Source of the DNA: Alistipes sp.
Lineage (GTDB): Bacteria; Bacteroidota; Bacteroidia; Bacteroidales; Rikenellaceae
Length of the DNA stretch: 64,000 bases
Direction of reading: 5' to 3'
NCBI GenBank assembly: GCA_017379015.1
Contig: JAFNXN010000014.1
Span: 32,779 to 96,778 of the forward strand
A model generated the notes under the pieces. It was not told the origin of the DNA and searched no databases. It was given only the letters and a program-made list of their open reading frames with translations. Below are positions 8,494-17,081 of this stretch, piece by piece. A program made the position numbers and the translations under genes. Each line of letters opens with the position of its first letter. The first letter of the stretch is position 1.

Positions 8494-11249
8494 TGGAGGA
8501 TAACAGAGATATTATGGAGAAGGAGGAGCTTGTTACGCTTGACGAAGAGGCTCAGGATGTCGACACGGCTGACGACGTGCCTAAGGGCAAGTATGGTCAG
8601 ATCACCTCGGCAGAAGATAACATGCGCCGCCTTACGGGAATGTTCAAGAACTGGTTCTTGGACTACGCCTCGTATGTTATCCTCGAGCGTGCTGTGCCCC
8701 ACTTGGAGGATGGTTTGAAGCCTGTGCAACGTCGTATTTTGCACGCCATGAAGTGTGTTGAGGATGGTCGCTACAATAAGGTGGCAAACGTCGTAGGTCA
8801 GGCTATGCAGTACCACCCACACGGCGATGCCTCGATCAAGGATGCTCTGGTGCAGCTCGGACAGAAGGGCCTGCTCATCGATATGCAGGGTAACTGGGGT
8901 AATATCCTCACGGGTGACGAGGCTGCTGCAGCACGATATATTGAGGCACGCCTCTCGAAGTTCGCACTCGAGGTGGTCTACAACAAGAAGACTACGGAGT
9001 GGATGTTGGCATACGACGGCCGTAAGGAGGAGCCTGTGACTCTGCCAGTTAAGTTCCCGTTGCTACTTGCGCAGGGTGCCGATGGTATCGCTGTGGGTCT
9101 TGCATCTAAGATCCTACCTCACAACTTTGTAGAGCTTATCAACGCCTCGATAGCCTATCTTCGTGGCGAGGAGTTCCAACTATTGCCCGACTTCCAGACT
9201 GGTGGTGTGATGGATGCCAGCAACTATAACGATGGTCTGCGTGGTGGCTCGGTGCGTGTGCGTGCCCGCATCTCGAAGATCGACAAGCGTACGTTGGCAA
9301 TTACCGAGATACCATTTACCACAACCTCGGAGAGCATCAAGGACTCCATCATCAAGGCCAACGACAAGGGTAAGATAAAGATTAAGAAGGTCGATGATAA
9401 CACTGCCGAGAAGGTGGAGATCATCATTCAGGTGGCTGCCGATGAGTCGTCGGATAAGACCATCGACGCGCTATATGCCTTTACCGATTGCGAGGTGTCA
9501 ATATCGCCAAACTCATGTGTCATTGTCGACAACAAGCCTGTGTTTATGGGCGTAAGCGACATCCTTCGCTACTCGACAGATCATACACGAGGGCTGCTGG
9601 GCAAGGAGCTTCAAATTAGACTCGACGAGCTTAATGAGGCTTGGCACGCAGCATCGCTCGAGCGCATCTTCATCGAGAATAAGCTCTATCAGCTAATCGA
9701 GGGTTGCCGTACGCGCGAGGCGGCCTACGAGGCTGTGGATAAGGGTCTTGAGCCATTCAAGAAGCAACTACGACGCGAGGTTACGTTGGAGGATGTGCAG
9801 CGTCTTACGGAGCTTAAGTTCATCCGTATCTCGCGCTATGACTCCGAGAAGGCCGATAACGAGATTAAGCAGATCGAGAAGGATATCAAGCAGACTAAGT
9901 ATGACCTTGAGCACCTTACCGACTACACCATTGCCTACTTCGAGCGCATCTTGCAGAAGTATGGCGAGGGGCGTGAGCGTCGCACCGAGATCCGTGAGTT
10001 CGACACTATCGAGGCGTGGAAGGTTGCCTCGTCGAATGCTAAACTCTATGTTGACCGCGAGGAGGGCTTCTTCGGCTATGGCAAGAGCATGAAGGACTCG
10101 GAGTTTGTCTGCGACTGCTCGAACCTCGACGATGTGATAATCATCCTCAAGGATGGTCGTTATAAGATCACCAAGATCTCGGATAAGGCATTCTTCGACA
10201 AGGGTATCTACTATATTGGCATCTACAAGCGTAATGACGAGCGCACGATCTATAATATGCTCTATCGCGATGGTCGTGGTGGCGCAATCATGATGAAGCG
10301 TTGTGCTATTAAGTCGGTTACGCGCGACAAGGAGTACGACCTTACGAAGGGTACGCCCAAGAGCGAGCTCTTGTATCTGTCGGTAAATCCCAATGGCGAG
10401 GCAGAGGTGCTTAAGATCTACCTACGCCCACGTGCCCGTCTTAAGAAGTGCATCATCGACCTCGACCTCTCGACGCTTGCCATCAAGGGTCGTCAGAGTG
10501 TGGGTAACCTCGTTACGCGCTACTCGATAAACAAGATTGTCCTTAAGGAGCGTGGTGCTTCGACACTTGGAGGGCAGAATATATGGTACGACGACGATGT
10601 GCGTAGGCTCAATGCCGATGGTCGTGGTCAGCTACTCGGTGAGTTCAAGGGTGACGATAAGATTGTGGTGTGGACCTCGAAGAACCAGTACTACATTACG
10701 GGTTACGACCTCCAGCAACACTTCCCCGACGATACCATCCGTGTGGAGCGTTATCGCGAGGATCGCATATATGCCTTGTGCTACTACGATGGTGAGCAGG
10801 AGTACTACTATCTGAAACGTTTCCAGCTCGAGAAGGGCGACAAGACGCAATACTTCCTCGACGAGGGTGCTCCGATGCGCTTTGTGGCTATAACCGATAG
10901 GGCGGGAGCAAAGCTTGCCGTTGAGTTTGGTGGTCAGCATGAGCAACGACCACTCGAGCTTATTGATGTTGATGAGTTTATCGGTCTTAAGAGCCATCGT
11001 GCTAAGGGTAAGCGTATTACAACTTACGAGGTGGCTAAGCTAACCTTTATAGAGCCTGAAGAGCCTGAGCTAGAGGAGGATGTTGAGGCTGGACTTATGG
11101 AGGACGATATGGTGGATGAGGGTGAGGAGCTCTCGATTGATGCTCAGGAGCTCATGGGCGATGACATCAAGGCTGATCCCAATGTCAACTATCGCGCTAA
11201 GAGCGAGATAGATGATGATGCAATGGTTGCGCAGTTGGACCTCTTTTAA
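8493..11249 (+). CDS. parC: DNA topoisomerase IV subunit A (ParC type)
   Basis: DNA breakage-reunion subunit, 918 aa. The winged-helix active site contains the catalytic tyrosine in AARYIEARL (Tyr149). A tower/coiled-coil region (residues about 370-510, with charged heptads) and a C-terminal beta-pinwheel-like region follow. It ends in a long acidic tail rich in Glu/Asp (about residues 850-900). The start ATG overlaps the parE stop, consistent with translational coupling. A Met at residue 9 is a possible alternative start. Confidence 0.92.
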   Translation: MEDNRDIMEKEELVTLDEEAQDVDTADDVPKGKYGQITSAEDNMRRLTGMFKNWFLDYASYVILERAVPHLEDGLKPVQRRILHAMKCVEDGRYNKVANVVGQAMQYHPHGDASIKDALVQLGQKGLLIDMQGNWGNILTGDEAAAARYIEARLSKFALEVVYNKKTTEWMLAYDGRKEEPVTLPVKFPLLLAQGADGIAVGLASKILPHNFVELINASIAYLRGEEFQLLPDFQTGGVMDASNYNDGLRGGSVRVRARISKIDKRTLAITEIPFTTTSESIKDSIIKANDKGKIKIKKVDDNTAEKVEIIIQVAADESSDKTIDALYAFTDCEVSISPNSCVIVDNKPVFMGVSDILRYSTDHTRGLLGKELQIRLDELNEAWHAASLERIFIENKLYQLIEGCRTREAAYEAVDKGLEPFKKQLRREVTLEDVQRLTELKFIRISRYDSEKADNEIKQIEKDIKQTKYDLEHLTDYTIAYFERILQKYGEGRERRTEIREFDTIEAWKVASSNAKLYVDREEGFFGYGKSMKDSEFVCDCSNLDDVIIILKDGRYKITKISDKAFFDKGIYYIGIYKRNDERTIYNMLYRDGRGGAIMMKRCAIKSVTRDKEYDLTKGTPKSELLYLSVNPNGEAEVLKIYLRPRARLKKCIIDLDLSTLAIKGRQSVGNLVTRYSINKIVLKERGASTLGGQNIWYDDDVRRLNADGRGQLLGEFKGDDKIVVWTSKNQYYITGYDLQQHFPDDTIRVERYREDRIYALCYYDGEQEYYYLKRFQLEKGDKTQYFLDEGAPMRFVAITDRAGAKLAVEFGGQHEQRPLELIDVDEFIGLKSHRAKGKRITTYEVAKLTFIEPEEPELEEDVEAGLMEDDMVDEGEELSIDAQELMGDDIKADPNVNYRAKSEIDDDAMVAQLDLF

Positions 11250-11258
11250 TCGGTTGTT

Positions 11259-11777
11259 ATGCGACTCTTTATCATAGGATATGCTGGCTCGGGCAAGAGC
11301 ACTATAGCGCGTCGTCTTACGCATGATACGGGTATTCGATCGGTAGATACCGATAAGCTCGTCGAGCAGCGTGTTGGGGCCTCCATTGCCGACATCTTTC
11401 TCTATGAGAGTGAGGAGTATTTCCGCGAAGCAGAGCGCAGCGCAATTGAGAGTATTACTGCCGAGGGTGACGTTATCGTTGCTACGGGTGGAGGACTACC
11501 CACGTGGCGCGATAATATGGAGTGGATGAATGACGAGGGTGTGACGATATATCTTCGACGAACGGCAGAGCAGATACTTAAGCGTCTGTCGGATTATGGT
11601 CGGCAGAAGCGTCCCATGTTTCGTGGCAAGAGCGACGAGGAGTTGCTTGAGTTTATGACTCAGCAGATGGTAGATAGGGAGCGTTACTATGCTAAGGCTC
11701 AGTATATTATTGATTGTTCGGTGATGTCGGACGACGATATTGTTAATTACATTAGACAACTTATAACTAGACTCTAA
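11259..11777 (+). CDS. aroK: Shikimate kinase
   Basis: ATP-dependent shikimate 3-phosphorylation in chorismate synthesis, 172 aa, the normal family length. The Walker A loop GYAGSGKST lies at residues 7-15, the shikimate-binding Asp in DTDKL (Asp30/Asp32) and the glycine-rich substrate loop ATGGGLP near 76. A lid region contains RPMFRG. The stop codon overlaps the murI start (TAATG), and the gene starts 9 bp after parC. Confidence 0.93.
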   Translation: MRLFIIGYAGSGKSTIARRLTHDTGIRSVDTDKLVEQRVGASIADIFLYESEEYFREAERSAIESITAEGDVIVATGGGLPTWRDNMEWMNDEGVTIYLRRTAEQILKRLSDYGRQKRPMFRGKSDEELLEFMTQQMVDRERYYAKAQYIIDCSVMSDDDIVNYIRQLITRL

Positions 11778-12583
11778 TGAGTGGTGCGAAGATAGGTGTT
11801 TACGATTCAGGTTTTGGAGGGTTGTCGGTGTGGCGTGAGCTGCGTCGACTGCTCCCTAGTGAGTCGCTTATCTATCTGGGTGATGGCAAGAACTGCCCCT
11901 ATGGTGGTCGCTCGCGCGAGGAGATCACGCGCTTTGCCGAGGAGGCTGTTGAGCGTCTTGTTGCTGAGGGTGTTAAGATGGTTGTTGTAGGTTGTAACAC
12001 AGCGACTACGGCTGCTATCGAACATCTTAGGGCTAGGTGGACGAGCTTGCCTATTGTGGGTCTTGAGCCAGCTGTTAAGCCAGCATGTCTTACTACGCAG
12101 ACACGTCGTATAGCGGTGCTTGCCACGGAGCATAGCCTGCGTAGCGACATGTTTCTGCGTACGGCAAATCGATATGCCTCTGATGTCGAGGTTGTTAAGG
12201 TCGTAGGGCGCGATTTTGTGGAGATTGTTGAGGCTAACGAGGAGCATACCGAGCGCGGCATGAGGGCTGTGCGAAGTGTTGTTGAGCCTCTTGTTCGACA
12301 GCGTGTTGATAAGATAGTCTTGGGGTGTACCCATTACCCCTTCCTACGTCACTTGATTGAGGAGGTTGTGGCGGGTTATGGCATCGAGGTTATCGACTCG
12401 GGCGAGGCTGTGGCACGTAGGGTGAAGTGGCTCTTAGAGCGTTACGATATAGCTGCCAAAGAGGGTGCAGTGCCCGAATTTAGCTTTATCACGTTTGCCG
12501 ATGAAGAGTATCGCAGACGATTGGAACTTAAGGCATTGGCTATCGAGGAGGAGCTGCAAAGAGAGAGTGTGCATCAAATATAG
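11777..12583 (+). CDS. murI: Glutamate racemase
   Basis: Converts L- to D-glutamate for peptidoglycan, 268 aa, cytosolic. Both catalytic cysteines are present in their family contexts: Cys73 in GCNTATTA and Cys184 in LGCTHYPFL. The N-terminal DSGFGGLSV (Asp10, Ser11) is also diagnostic. It is translationally coupled to aroK by a one-base overlap and lies 12 bp upstream of the chosen ftsK start. Placement beside division and chromosome-segregation genes fits a growth/division operon. Confidence 0.95.
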   Translation: MSGAKIGVYDSGFGGLSVWRELRRLLPSESLIYLGDGKNCPYGGRSREEITRFAEEAVERLVAEGVKMVVVGCNTATTAAIEHLRARWTSLPIVGLEPAVKPACLTTQTRRIAVLATEHSLRSDMFLRTANRYASDVEVVKVVGRDFVEIVEANEEHTERGMRAVRSVVEPLVRQRVDKIVLGCTHYPFLRHLIEEVVAGYGIEVIDSGEAVARRVKWLLERYDIAAKEGAVPEFSFITFADEEYRRRLELKALAIEEELQRESVHQI

Positions 12584-12595
12584 TGACATTTGATT

Positions 12596-15271
12596 ATGAC
12601 AAAGAAAACTACTAAAAAGAGTGCAAAGGTAACTACTGAGGCTAGTGCTCAGATAGCTACTCGACGTGAAAATATACGCTGGATGTCGGGCTTTATGGTC
12701 CTCGTTATGGGACTCTTCATGGTCTGCTCCATAGTCTCGTTCTTCTTCTACTGGCGCGAAGATATGAGTGCTATGGACTTCAGCAGTAATCCGCAGTATA
12801 ACCCCATCTACAACAACGTATGCGGCTATCTCGGTGCTAAGGTGTCAATGCTCATGGTGGGTCGTGGCTTTGGTGTTTTCGCACTCATCATCCCGCTCTA
12901 TCTGCTTATCATCGGCTGGCGTCTGTTTCGTAGCCATAGGTTGCGTCTAGTCTATATCACCGTGAGCTCAAGCCTGATACTGATCCTCGGCTCGTTGACC
13001 CTTGCCTACATCTTCGATACACGTTGGGAGCTCTATGGCTCGGGACTCGGTGGTGGCTTTGGCTTGGAGCTCTGTCACTACCTTGAGGGACTTATTGGTA
13101 GTATAGGTACACTGTTGAGTATCATTGCCTTATGGATACTCACAGGACTCTTCATCAACCGTAACTTCTTGCGCGCTGTCGATAGTGCTGGCGAGCATGT
13201 GGCTGGTGGCATCACGGGTGCTGCCTCGTGGGTTTGGGGCAAGGTGCGTCGTGAGAGGGTAGTGGGTGAGGAGCCTGAGCTAGATGAGAGGGTTGAGAGT
13301 AGCCCCCTTGTGGAGACTTCGGATCTGCATAATGGTGCTCCCCAGCAGCCTGTAACTCCTGTTGAGCAACCTCTTGTTAGCCCTGCCAGCCCCTTTGCAG
13401 CTGTGGAGCGCACGGCGAAGGTTGAGGTTGACGCTGAGGGCAATGTGCGTCTTGCGGGCAATCAACCATCACAACCAGCCAACGACGCAAGGGTCGATGA
13501 CTACCCATTTAAGGAGCCTACAGCACCTATCGAGGAGCCTAGTGCTATGGGCTATGTCCAGCCTAATGAGCCTCAGAGTGAGCCTAGCGAGGAGCTTGAT
13601 CCTCAGAATACTAGCGTATTCACTACCGTGCCACTTACACCGCAGCCTAGCGAGCCAAAGGAGGAGTTTAAGGATGAGGGTATCATAATCACCGTTGAGC
13701 AGCCTAAGCCCAAGATTATCGACGATGAGAAGATCGAGATTGAGCTTTACGATCCGTTGCGCGACCTCTATAGCTACGAGCCTCCCATGCCTTCGCTGCT
13801 TAAGGAGTACAAGAACGTTGAGTCTAACAACGAGCACGAGATATTCGAGAATAAGGAGCGCATCCGCGAGACGTTGCTCAACTTCGGTATTCCTATTCGC
13901 AGTATGCACGCTACGGTAGGTCCTACCGTGACCCTCTATGAGATTGTGCAGGAGCAGGGCGTTAAGATCTCTAAGATCCAAAATCTTGAGAATGATATTG
14001 CTCAGAGCCTTAAGGCTTTAGGTATTCGTATCATAGCCCCTATACCTGGTCGCGGTACTATCGGTATCGAGGTGCCCAACATCACCAAGCAGACCGTGTC
14101 GATGCACTCGGCAATCTGTTCGCGTGAGTTCCAGGAGTCTAAGGCGCAGCTTCCGGTGGTCATCGGACGCACAATCCAAAATCAGAACTACACCTTCGAC
14201 CTTGCCAAGATGCCGCACTTGCTCGTTGCCGGTGCTACGGGACAGGGTAAGTCGGTGGGTCTTAATGCGATCATCACCTCGTTGCTCTATCGTAAGCATC
14301 CTGCCGAGCTTAAGTTTGTGCTTATCGACCCTAAGATGGTGGAGTTCTCGCTCTTTAACAAGCTTGAGAAGCACTTCTTGGCTAAGATGGAGTCCGAGGA
14401 TGAGGCTATTGTGACTGATCCACGCAAGGCGGTATATACGCTCAACTCGTTGTGTGCCGAGATGGAGAACCGTCTGGAGCTCTGCAAGCAGGCGCATGCT
14501 CGTAATATTGTCGAGTACAACGATAAGTTCACGCAGCGTAGCCTTAACCCCGAGCACGGACATCGCTTCATGCCATATATCGTTGTTGTAATCGACGAGT
14601 TTGCCGACCTCATCATGACCGCTAAGGAGGTAGAGGCACCCGTTATGCGTCTTGCACAGAAGGCACGTGCCGTAGGTATCCACCTCATTGTGGCTACGCA
14701 GCGTCCCGATGTGCGAGTGATCACGGGAGGTATCAAGGCCAACTTCCCAGCACGTATCGCCTTCCGCGTGATGCAGATGACCGACTCGCGTACGATTATC
14801 GACCAGCCAGGAGCTAACCAGCTCATTGGTCGTGGTGATATGCTGCTCTCGAACGGTGGCGAGCTAACACGTATCCAATGTGCCTTTGTCGACACCCCCG
14901 AGGTGGAGCGCATCGTCGACCATATTGGTCGCCAGCAGGGCTATCCCGCAGCATACGCACTTCCCGACTATACCCCTGAGCAGGGTGCGGGCGAGGCATC
15001 TGTGTCGTTTGGCTCGGAGGAGAGTGGCGCACCGCAGAAGTACGACCCTAAGTTTGGTGAGATTGCCCGCGAGGCAGTTACTAGCGGCGTGATCTCTACG
15101 TCGATGATACAGCGTAACTTCGAGGTGGGCTTCAACCGTGCGGGTCGCATCATGTTGCAGCTCGAGAGGGCTGGCATCGTAGGACCTCAGATAGGCTCGA
15201 AGCCACGCGAGATAAAGTACTACGATCTGCAAAGTCTTGAGGCTCGCCTACAAGAATTGGGCATCTTCTAG
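12596..15271 (+). CDS. ftsK: DNA translocase FtsK
   Basis: Septal DNA pump, 891 aa. The N-terminus has about four membrane segments between residues 30 and 200, followed by a Pro/Glu-rich linker (about 210-380). The motor domain has Walker A GATGQGKSVG near 545 and Walker B VVVIDEFADL near 662. The C-terminal gamma winged helix (AGRIMLQLERAGIVG) reads FtsK orienting sequences. I chose the ATG at 12596; a TTG two codons upstream (12590) is in frame but unnecessary. A LolA-like gene follows, the same ftsK-lolA order as in E. coli. Confidence 0.95.
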   Translation: MTKKTTKKSAKVTTEASAQIATRRENIRWMSGFMVLVMGLFMVCSIVSFFFYWREDMSAMDFSSNPQYNPIYNNVCGYLGAKVSMLMVGRGFGVFALIIPLYLLIIGWRLFRSHRLRLVYITVSSSLILILGSLTLAYIFDTRWELYGSGLGGGFGLELCHYLEGLIGSIGTLLSIIALWILTGLFINRNFLRAVDSAGEHVAGGITGAASWVWGKVRRERVVGEEPELDERVESSPLVETSDLHNGAPQQPVTPVEQPLVSPASPFAAVERTAKVEVDAEGNVRLAGNQPSQPANDARVDDYPFKEPTAPIEEPSAMGYVQPNEPQSEPSEELDPQNTSVFTTVPLTPQPSEPKEEFKDEGIIITVEQPKPKIIDDEKIEIELYDPLRDLYSYEPPMPSLLKEYKNVESNNEHEIFENKERIRETLLNFGIPIRSMHATVGPTVTLYEIVQEQGVKISKIQNLENDIAQSLKALGIRIIAPIPGRGTIGIEVPNITKQTVSMHSAICSREFQESKAQLPVVIGRTIQNQNYTFDLAKMPHLLVAGATGQGKSVGLNAIITSLLYRKHPAELKFVLIDPKMVEFSLFNKLEKHFLAKMESEDEAIVTDPRKAVYTLNSLCAEMENRLELCKQAHARNIVEYNDKFTQRSLNPEHGHRFMPYIVVVIDEFADLIMTAKEVEAPVMRLAQKARAVGIHLIVATQRPDVRVITGGIKANFPARIAFRVMQMTDSRTIIDQPGANQLIGRGDMLLSNGGELTRIQCAFVDTPEVERIVDHIGRQQGYPAAYALPDYTPEQGAGEASVSFGSEESGAPQKYDPKFGEIAREAVTSGVISTSMIQRNFEVGFNRAGRIMLQLERAGIVGPQIGSKPREIKYYDLQSLEARLQELGIF

Positions 15272-15294
15272 CGTTAGTATAAAAACGAAGAACT

Positions 15295-15897
15295 ATGAAA
15301 TATCTAGTATCACTACTCTTTAGCCTGCTCCTCACCGTGTCGAGTCTCTCGGCACAGAGCACGGCAACTGGCTGGCTCTCGGCTCTTAACGCGTCGCTCG
15401 GAAGTCGCTATGCGTTGGACTTTTCGGTAGCTGTTGACGGAGAGCAGCTTTCGGGCTACTATATGGTTGATGGCGATGGTTACTACATGTCGCTAGGTGT
15501 GATGGAGGTATATAGCGATGGCAAGCTGCGTTACGAGATCAACAACGAGCGTCGCGAGGTCACCGAGGACCGTGTAAACCTTAAGGCGCAGGACCTGTTG
15601 ACAAACCCTACGCGTGCCTTCTATTTCGTTGAGAGTGAGTATGAGGTTAGCATCGTAAGTGAGAGTGCTTCGGATGTGGTGCTCAGCCTTGTTCCTCGTG
15701 GCTCTGAGCTCGACTTTAGCCATATTGTCCTTACGCTGGGGCGTAGCAACGCTCGGGTGTTGCCCCGTAAGATTGTCTATAGCTACGAGGGCGATACGAT
15801 GACTATTGTGCTCCTTGAGCGAGCAACTGCTGGCGCGAAGCTTCCACGCTGGGATAAGACGAAGTATGGTGATTATGATATTGTGTCATTTTTGTAA
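15295..15897 (+). CDS. LolA-like outer-membrane lipoprotein chaperone
   Basis: A 200-aa periplasmic protein with a signal peptide (about 1-20, ending LSAQ) and one beta-rich domain resembling the Bacteroidota LolA-like family: GYYMVDGDGYYMSL, a DGKLRYEINNERREV strand pair, and later FYFVESEYEV. By family it would carry lipoproteins across the periplasm. The position right after ftsK supports the assignment, since ftsK-lolA is a widely kept order. Sequence identity to classical LolA looks low, so the call rests on pattern and context. Confidence 0.75.
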   Translation: MKYLVSLLFSLLLTVSSLSAQSTATGWLSALNASLGSRYALDFSVAVDGEQLSGYYMVDGDGYYMSLGVMEVYSDGKLRYEINNERREVTEDRVNLKAQDLLTNPTRAFYFVESEYEVSIVSESASDVVLSLVPRGSELDFSHIVLTLGRSNARVLPRKIVYSYEGDTMTIVLLERATAGAKLPRWDKTKYGDYDIVSFL

Positions 15898-15916
15898 CTT
15901 GTTAAATATTAAGTAG

Positions 15917-16609
15917 ATGAAGAAAATTATTGTGCTGTTGGCTATTTTGACCTTCGTTGCTTGTGGCAAGGAGTGGGTCGACGATGTTAAGCCTCGTCTA
16001 TATGTTGAGAGCTTTGAGCAGCCTATCGATGAAGACTTTCAGTATGGATATGAGAGCGACCACTTCCGTTTTGAACACTTTTATAACGAGGAGTTTGGCT
16101 ACTGGGGTGGCTTTGCATGGACGAAAATGTTTGATAACGATGCTACGCATGGACTCTACGAGAATCAGTTTGCAGTATATAATGAGACGGCATCTCATGG
16201 CAGTGGGGCACTAGTCTACTACTACGATAGCTATAATGCACCTTGCGACATCCGTCTTATGCGCGATGTTACGCTTGTTAGCGTGCGCCTTAACCTAACC
16301 ACATACACCTACGCCTCTATCACTGATGAGGAGATCAACTCCTTTGCTCGTAAGTTTGAGGATGGCGACTACTTTAAGGTGGTCTTTACCTCGCTTCAAG
16401 GCGATAAGGAGGTTGGCAAGGTGGAGTGCTACGTTGTCGACTATCGCGATGGCAAACGCCTTATGGCTACCCACTGGGATCTCTTCGATCTCACAGCCCT
16501 TGGTAAAGATTACCAGCGTGTTAGGGTTACTATCGAGACTACCGATGTGGGCGATTGGGGTGCTAACACACCTCTCTACATCGCCCTCGATGAGTTGTCG
16601 TTTATGTAG
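15917..16609 (+). CDS. DUF4465 domain lipoprotein
   Basis: A 230-aa exported lipoprotein with lipobox FVAC (Cys16). The body matches the DUF4465 pattern: an early WGGFAWTKM segment, YENQFAVYNE, a strand block LVSVRLNLTTYTY, and the C-terminal WDLFDLTALG...PLYIALDEL. Such proteins are found on the surface of Bacteroidota and are suspected of carbohydrate or ligand binding, but no activity is established. It lies 19 bp after the LolA-like gene and ends the cluster; a strong terminator hairpin follows. Confidence 0.75.
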   Translation: MKKIIVLLAILTFVACGKEWVDDVKPRLYVESFEQPIDEDFQYGYESDHFRFEHFYNEEFGYWGGFAWTKMFDNDATHGLYENQFAVYNETASHGSGALVYYYDSYNAPCDIRLMRDVTLVSVRLNLTTYTYASITDEEINSFARKFEDGDYFKVVFTSLQGDKEVGKVECYVVDYRDGKRLMATHWDLFDLTALGKDYQRVRVTIETTDVGDWGANTPLYIALDELSFM

Positions 16610-16655
16610 TGTGTGAAATCAGAGCGAAGATAGATCATAGATAACAGATAATAGA

Positions 16656-16714
16656 GCGACGGCGCGGACAAAAGACTGGGTAGTACTAGTCAATGATGTC
16701 CGCGTCGTCGTTTT
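16656..16714 (+). terminator. Terminator after the ftsK-lolA-DUF4465 cluster
   Basis: GCGACGGCGCGGACA (16656-16670) pairs with TGTCCGCGTCGTCGT (16697-16711), 13 of 15 bases as Watson-Crick pairs, followed by TTTTGT. It is a strong intrinsic-type hairpin with a loop of about 26 nt. Confidence 0.75.
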
Positions 16715-16795
16715 GTCATAATGTGACTGTGTCGCTCTCTTAGCTCTCATCACTATCCTTTATAATCTAAAATTGTGCCGTTTGGTTGAAATGTT

Positions 16796-16826
16796 TTTGA
16801 GGTCAAGGAAAAAGAGATTACTTTTG
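16796..16826 (+). promoter_or_regulatory. Promoter of the peptide/fimbrillin-like lipoprotein locus
   Basis: TTTG (16796-16799), 19 bp, TACTTTTG (16819-16826): an exact match to TTTG-N19-TAnnTTTG. The predicted start near 16833 gives a GC-rich leader of about 95 nt before the 43-codon ORF. Confidence 0.8.
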
Positions 16827-16927
16827 CCGCACCTCTTCCCCCTTCATGCGCGTGCGCGTAATGTGCGCTCGCGAGTTGTGGTGTCGAGAATAACCCTTGA
16901 AAAATTAATACTAAATAATACCAAAAG

Positions 16928-17059
16928 ATGAAAAAGAATTTTTATGTTTCCCCCGAGATTGAGGTGGTGGAGTTTGCTGTTGAGGCGGGTTTCTCGCTCA
17001 GCGGTATTGTAGGTGGTGAGGACTATGGCGATGGTGGCGAAGGCTCCGAGATGGATTAA
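16928..17059 (+). CDS. Short conserved peptide upstream of a surface lipoprotein
   Basis: A 43-codon ORF with ATG, below the usual size cutoff. It lacks a signal peptide and is acidic. Its core Y-V-S-P-E-I-E-V-V-E-F-A-V-E-A-G-F-S is matched by the 42-codon ORF at 43532-43660 (Y-L-A-P-E-L-E-V-L-K-V-T-V-E-Q-G-F-S), a similarity in protein but not DNA sequence that indicates coding. The tail is Gly/Asp/Glu-rich. It lies between a canonical promoter and the lipoprotein start 22 nt downstream. The function is unknown; a leader or partner peptide is inference. Confidence 0.75.
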   Translation: MKKNFYVSPEIEVVEFAVEAGFSLSGIVGGEDYGDGGEGSEMD

Positions 17060-17081
17060 TCACTTAAAACAATTCACAGTT

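Larger units (their letters stand above)
16610..16927. other. Intergenic region with terminator, promoter and GC-rich leader
   Basis: These 318 bp hold the terminator hairpin at 16656-16714, a near-consensus promoter at 16796-16826 and a GC-rich leader of about 95 nt containing GCGCGTGCGCG and the palindrome CTCGCGAG (16868-16875). No gene is seen before the short peptide ORF at 16928. Confidence 0.6.

Noticed and set aside
14018-14683. 221-codon minus-strand frame inside ftsK
   Set aside because: Overlaps the FtsK Walker A/B motor domain on the other strand and shows no protein-like pattern.
5872-16609. Interpretation of parE/parC as gyrB/gyrA
   Set aside because: Gene pairing with overlapping start/stop, ParE length without the gyrase insertion, and the acidic ParC tail favour topoisomerase IV; phylogeny would settle it.
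17013-17081. Upstream GTG extension of the fimbrillin-like lipoprotein
   Set aside because: It would overlap the short peptide gene and put 23 residues before a clean lipoprotein signal peptide.
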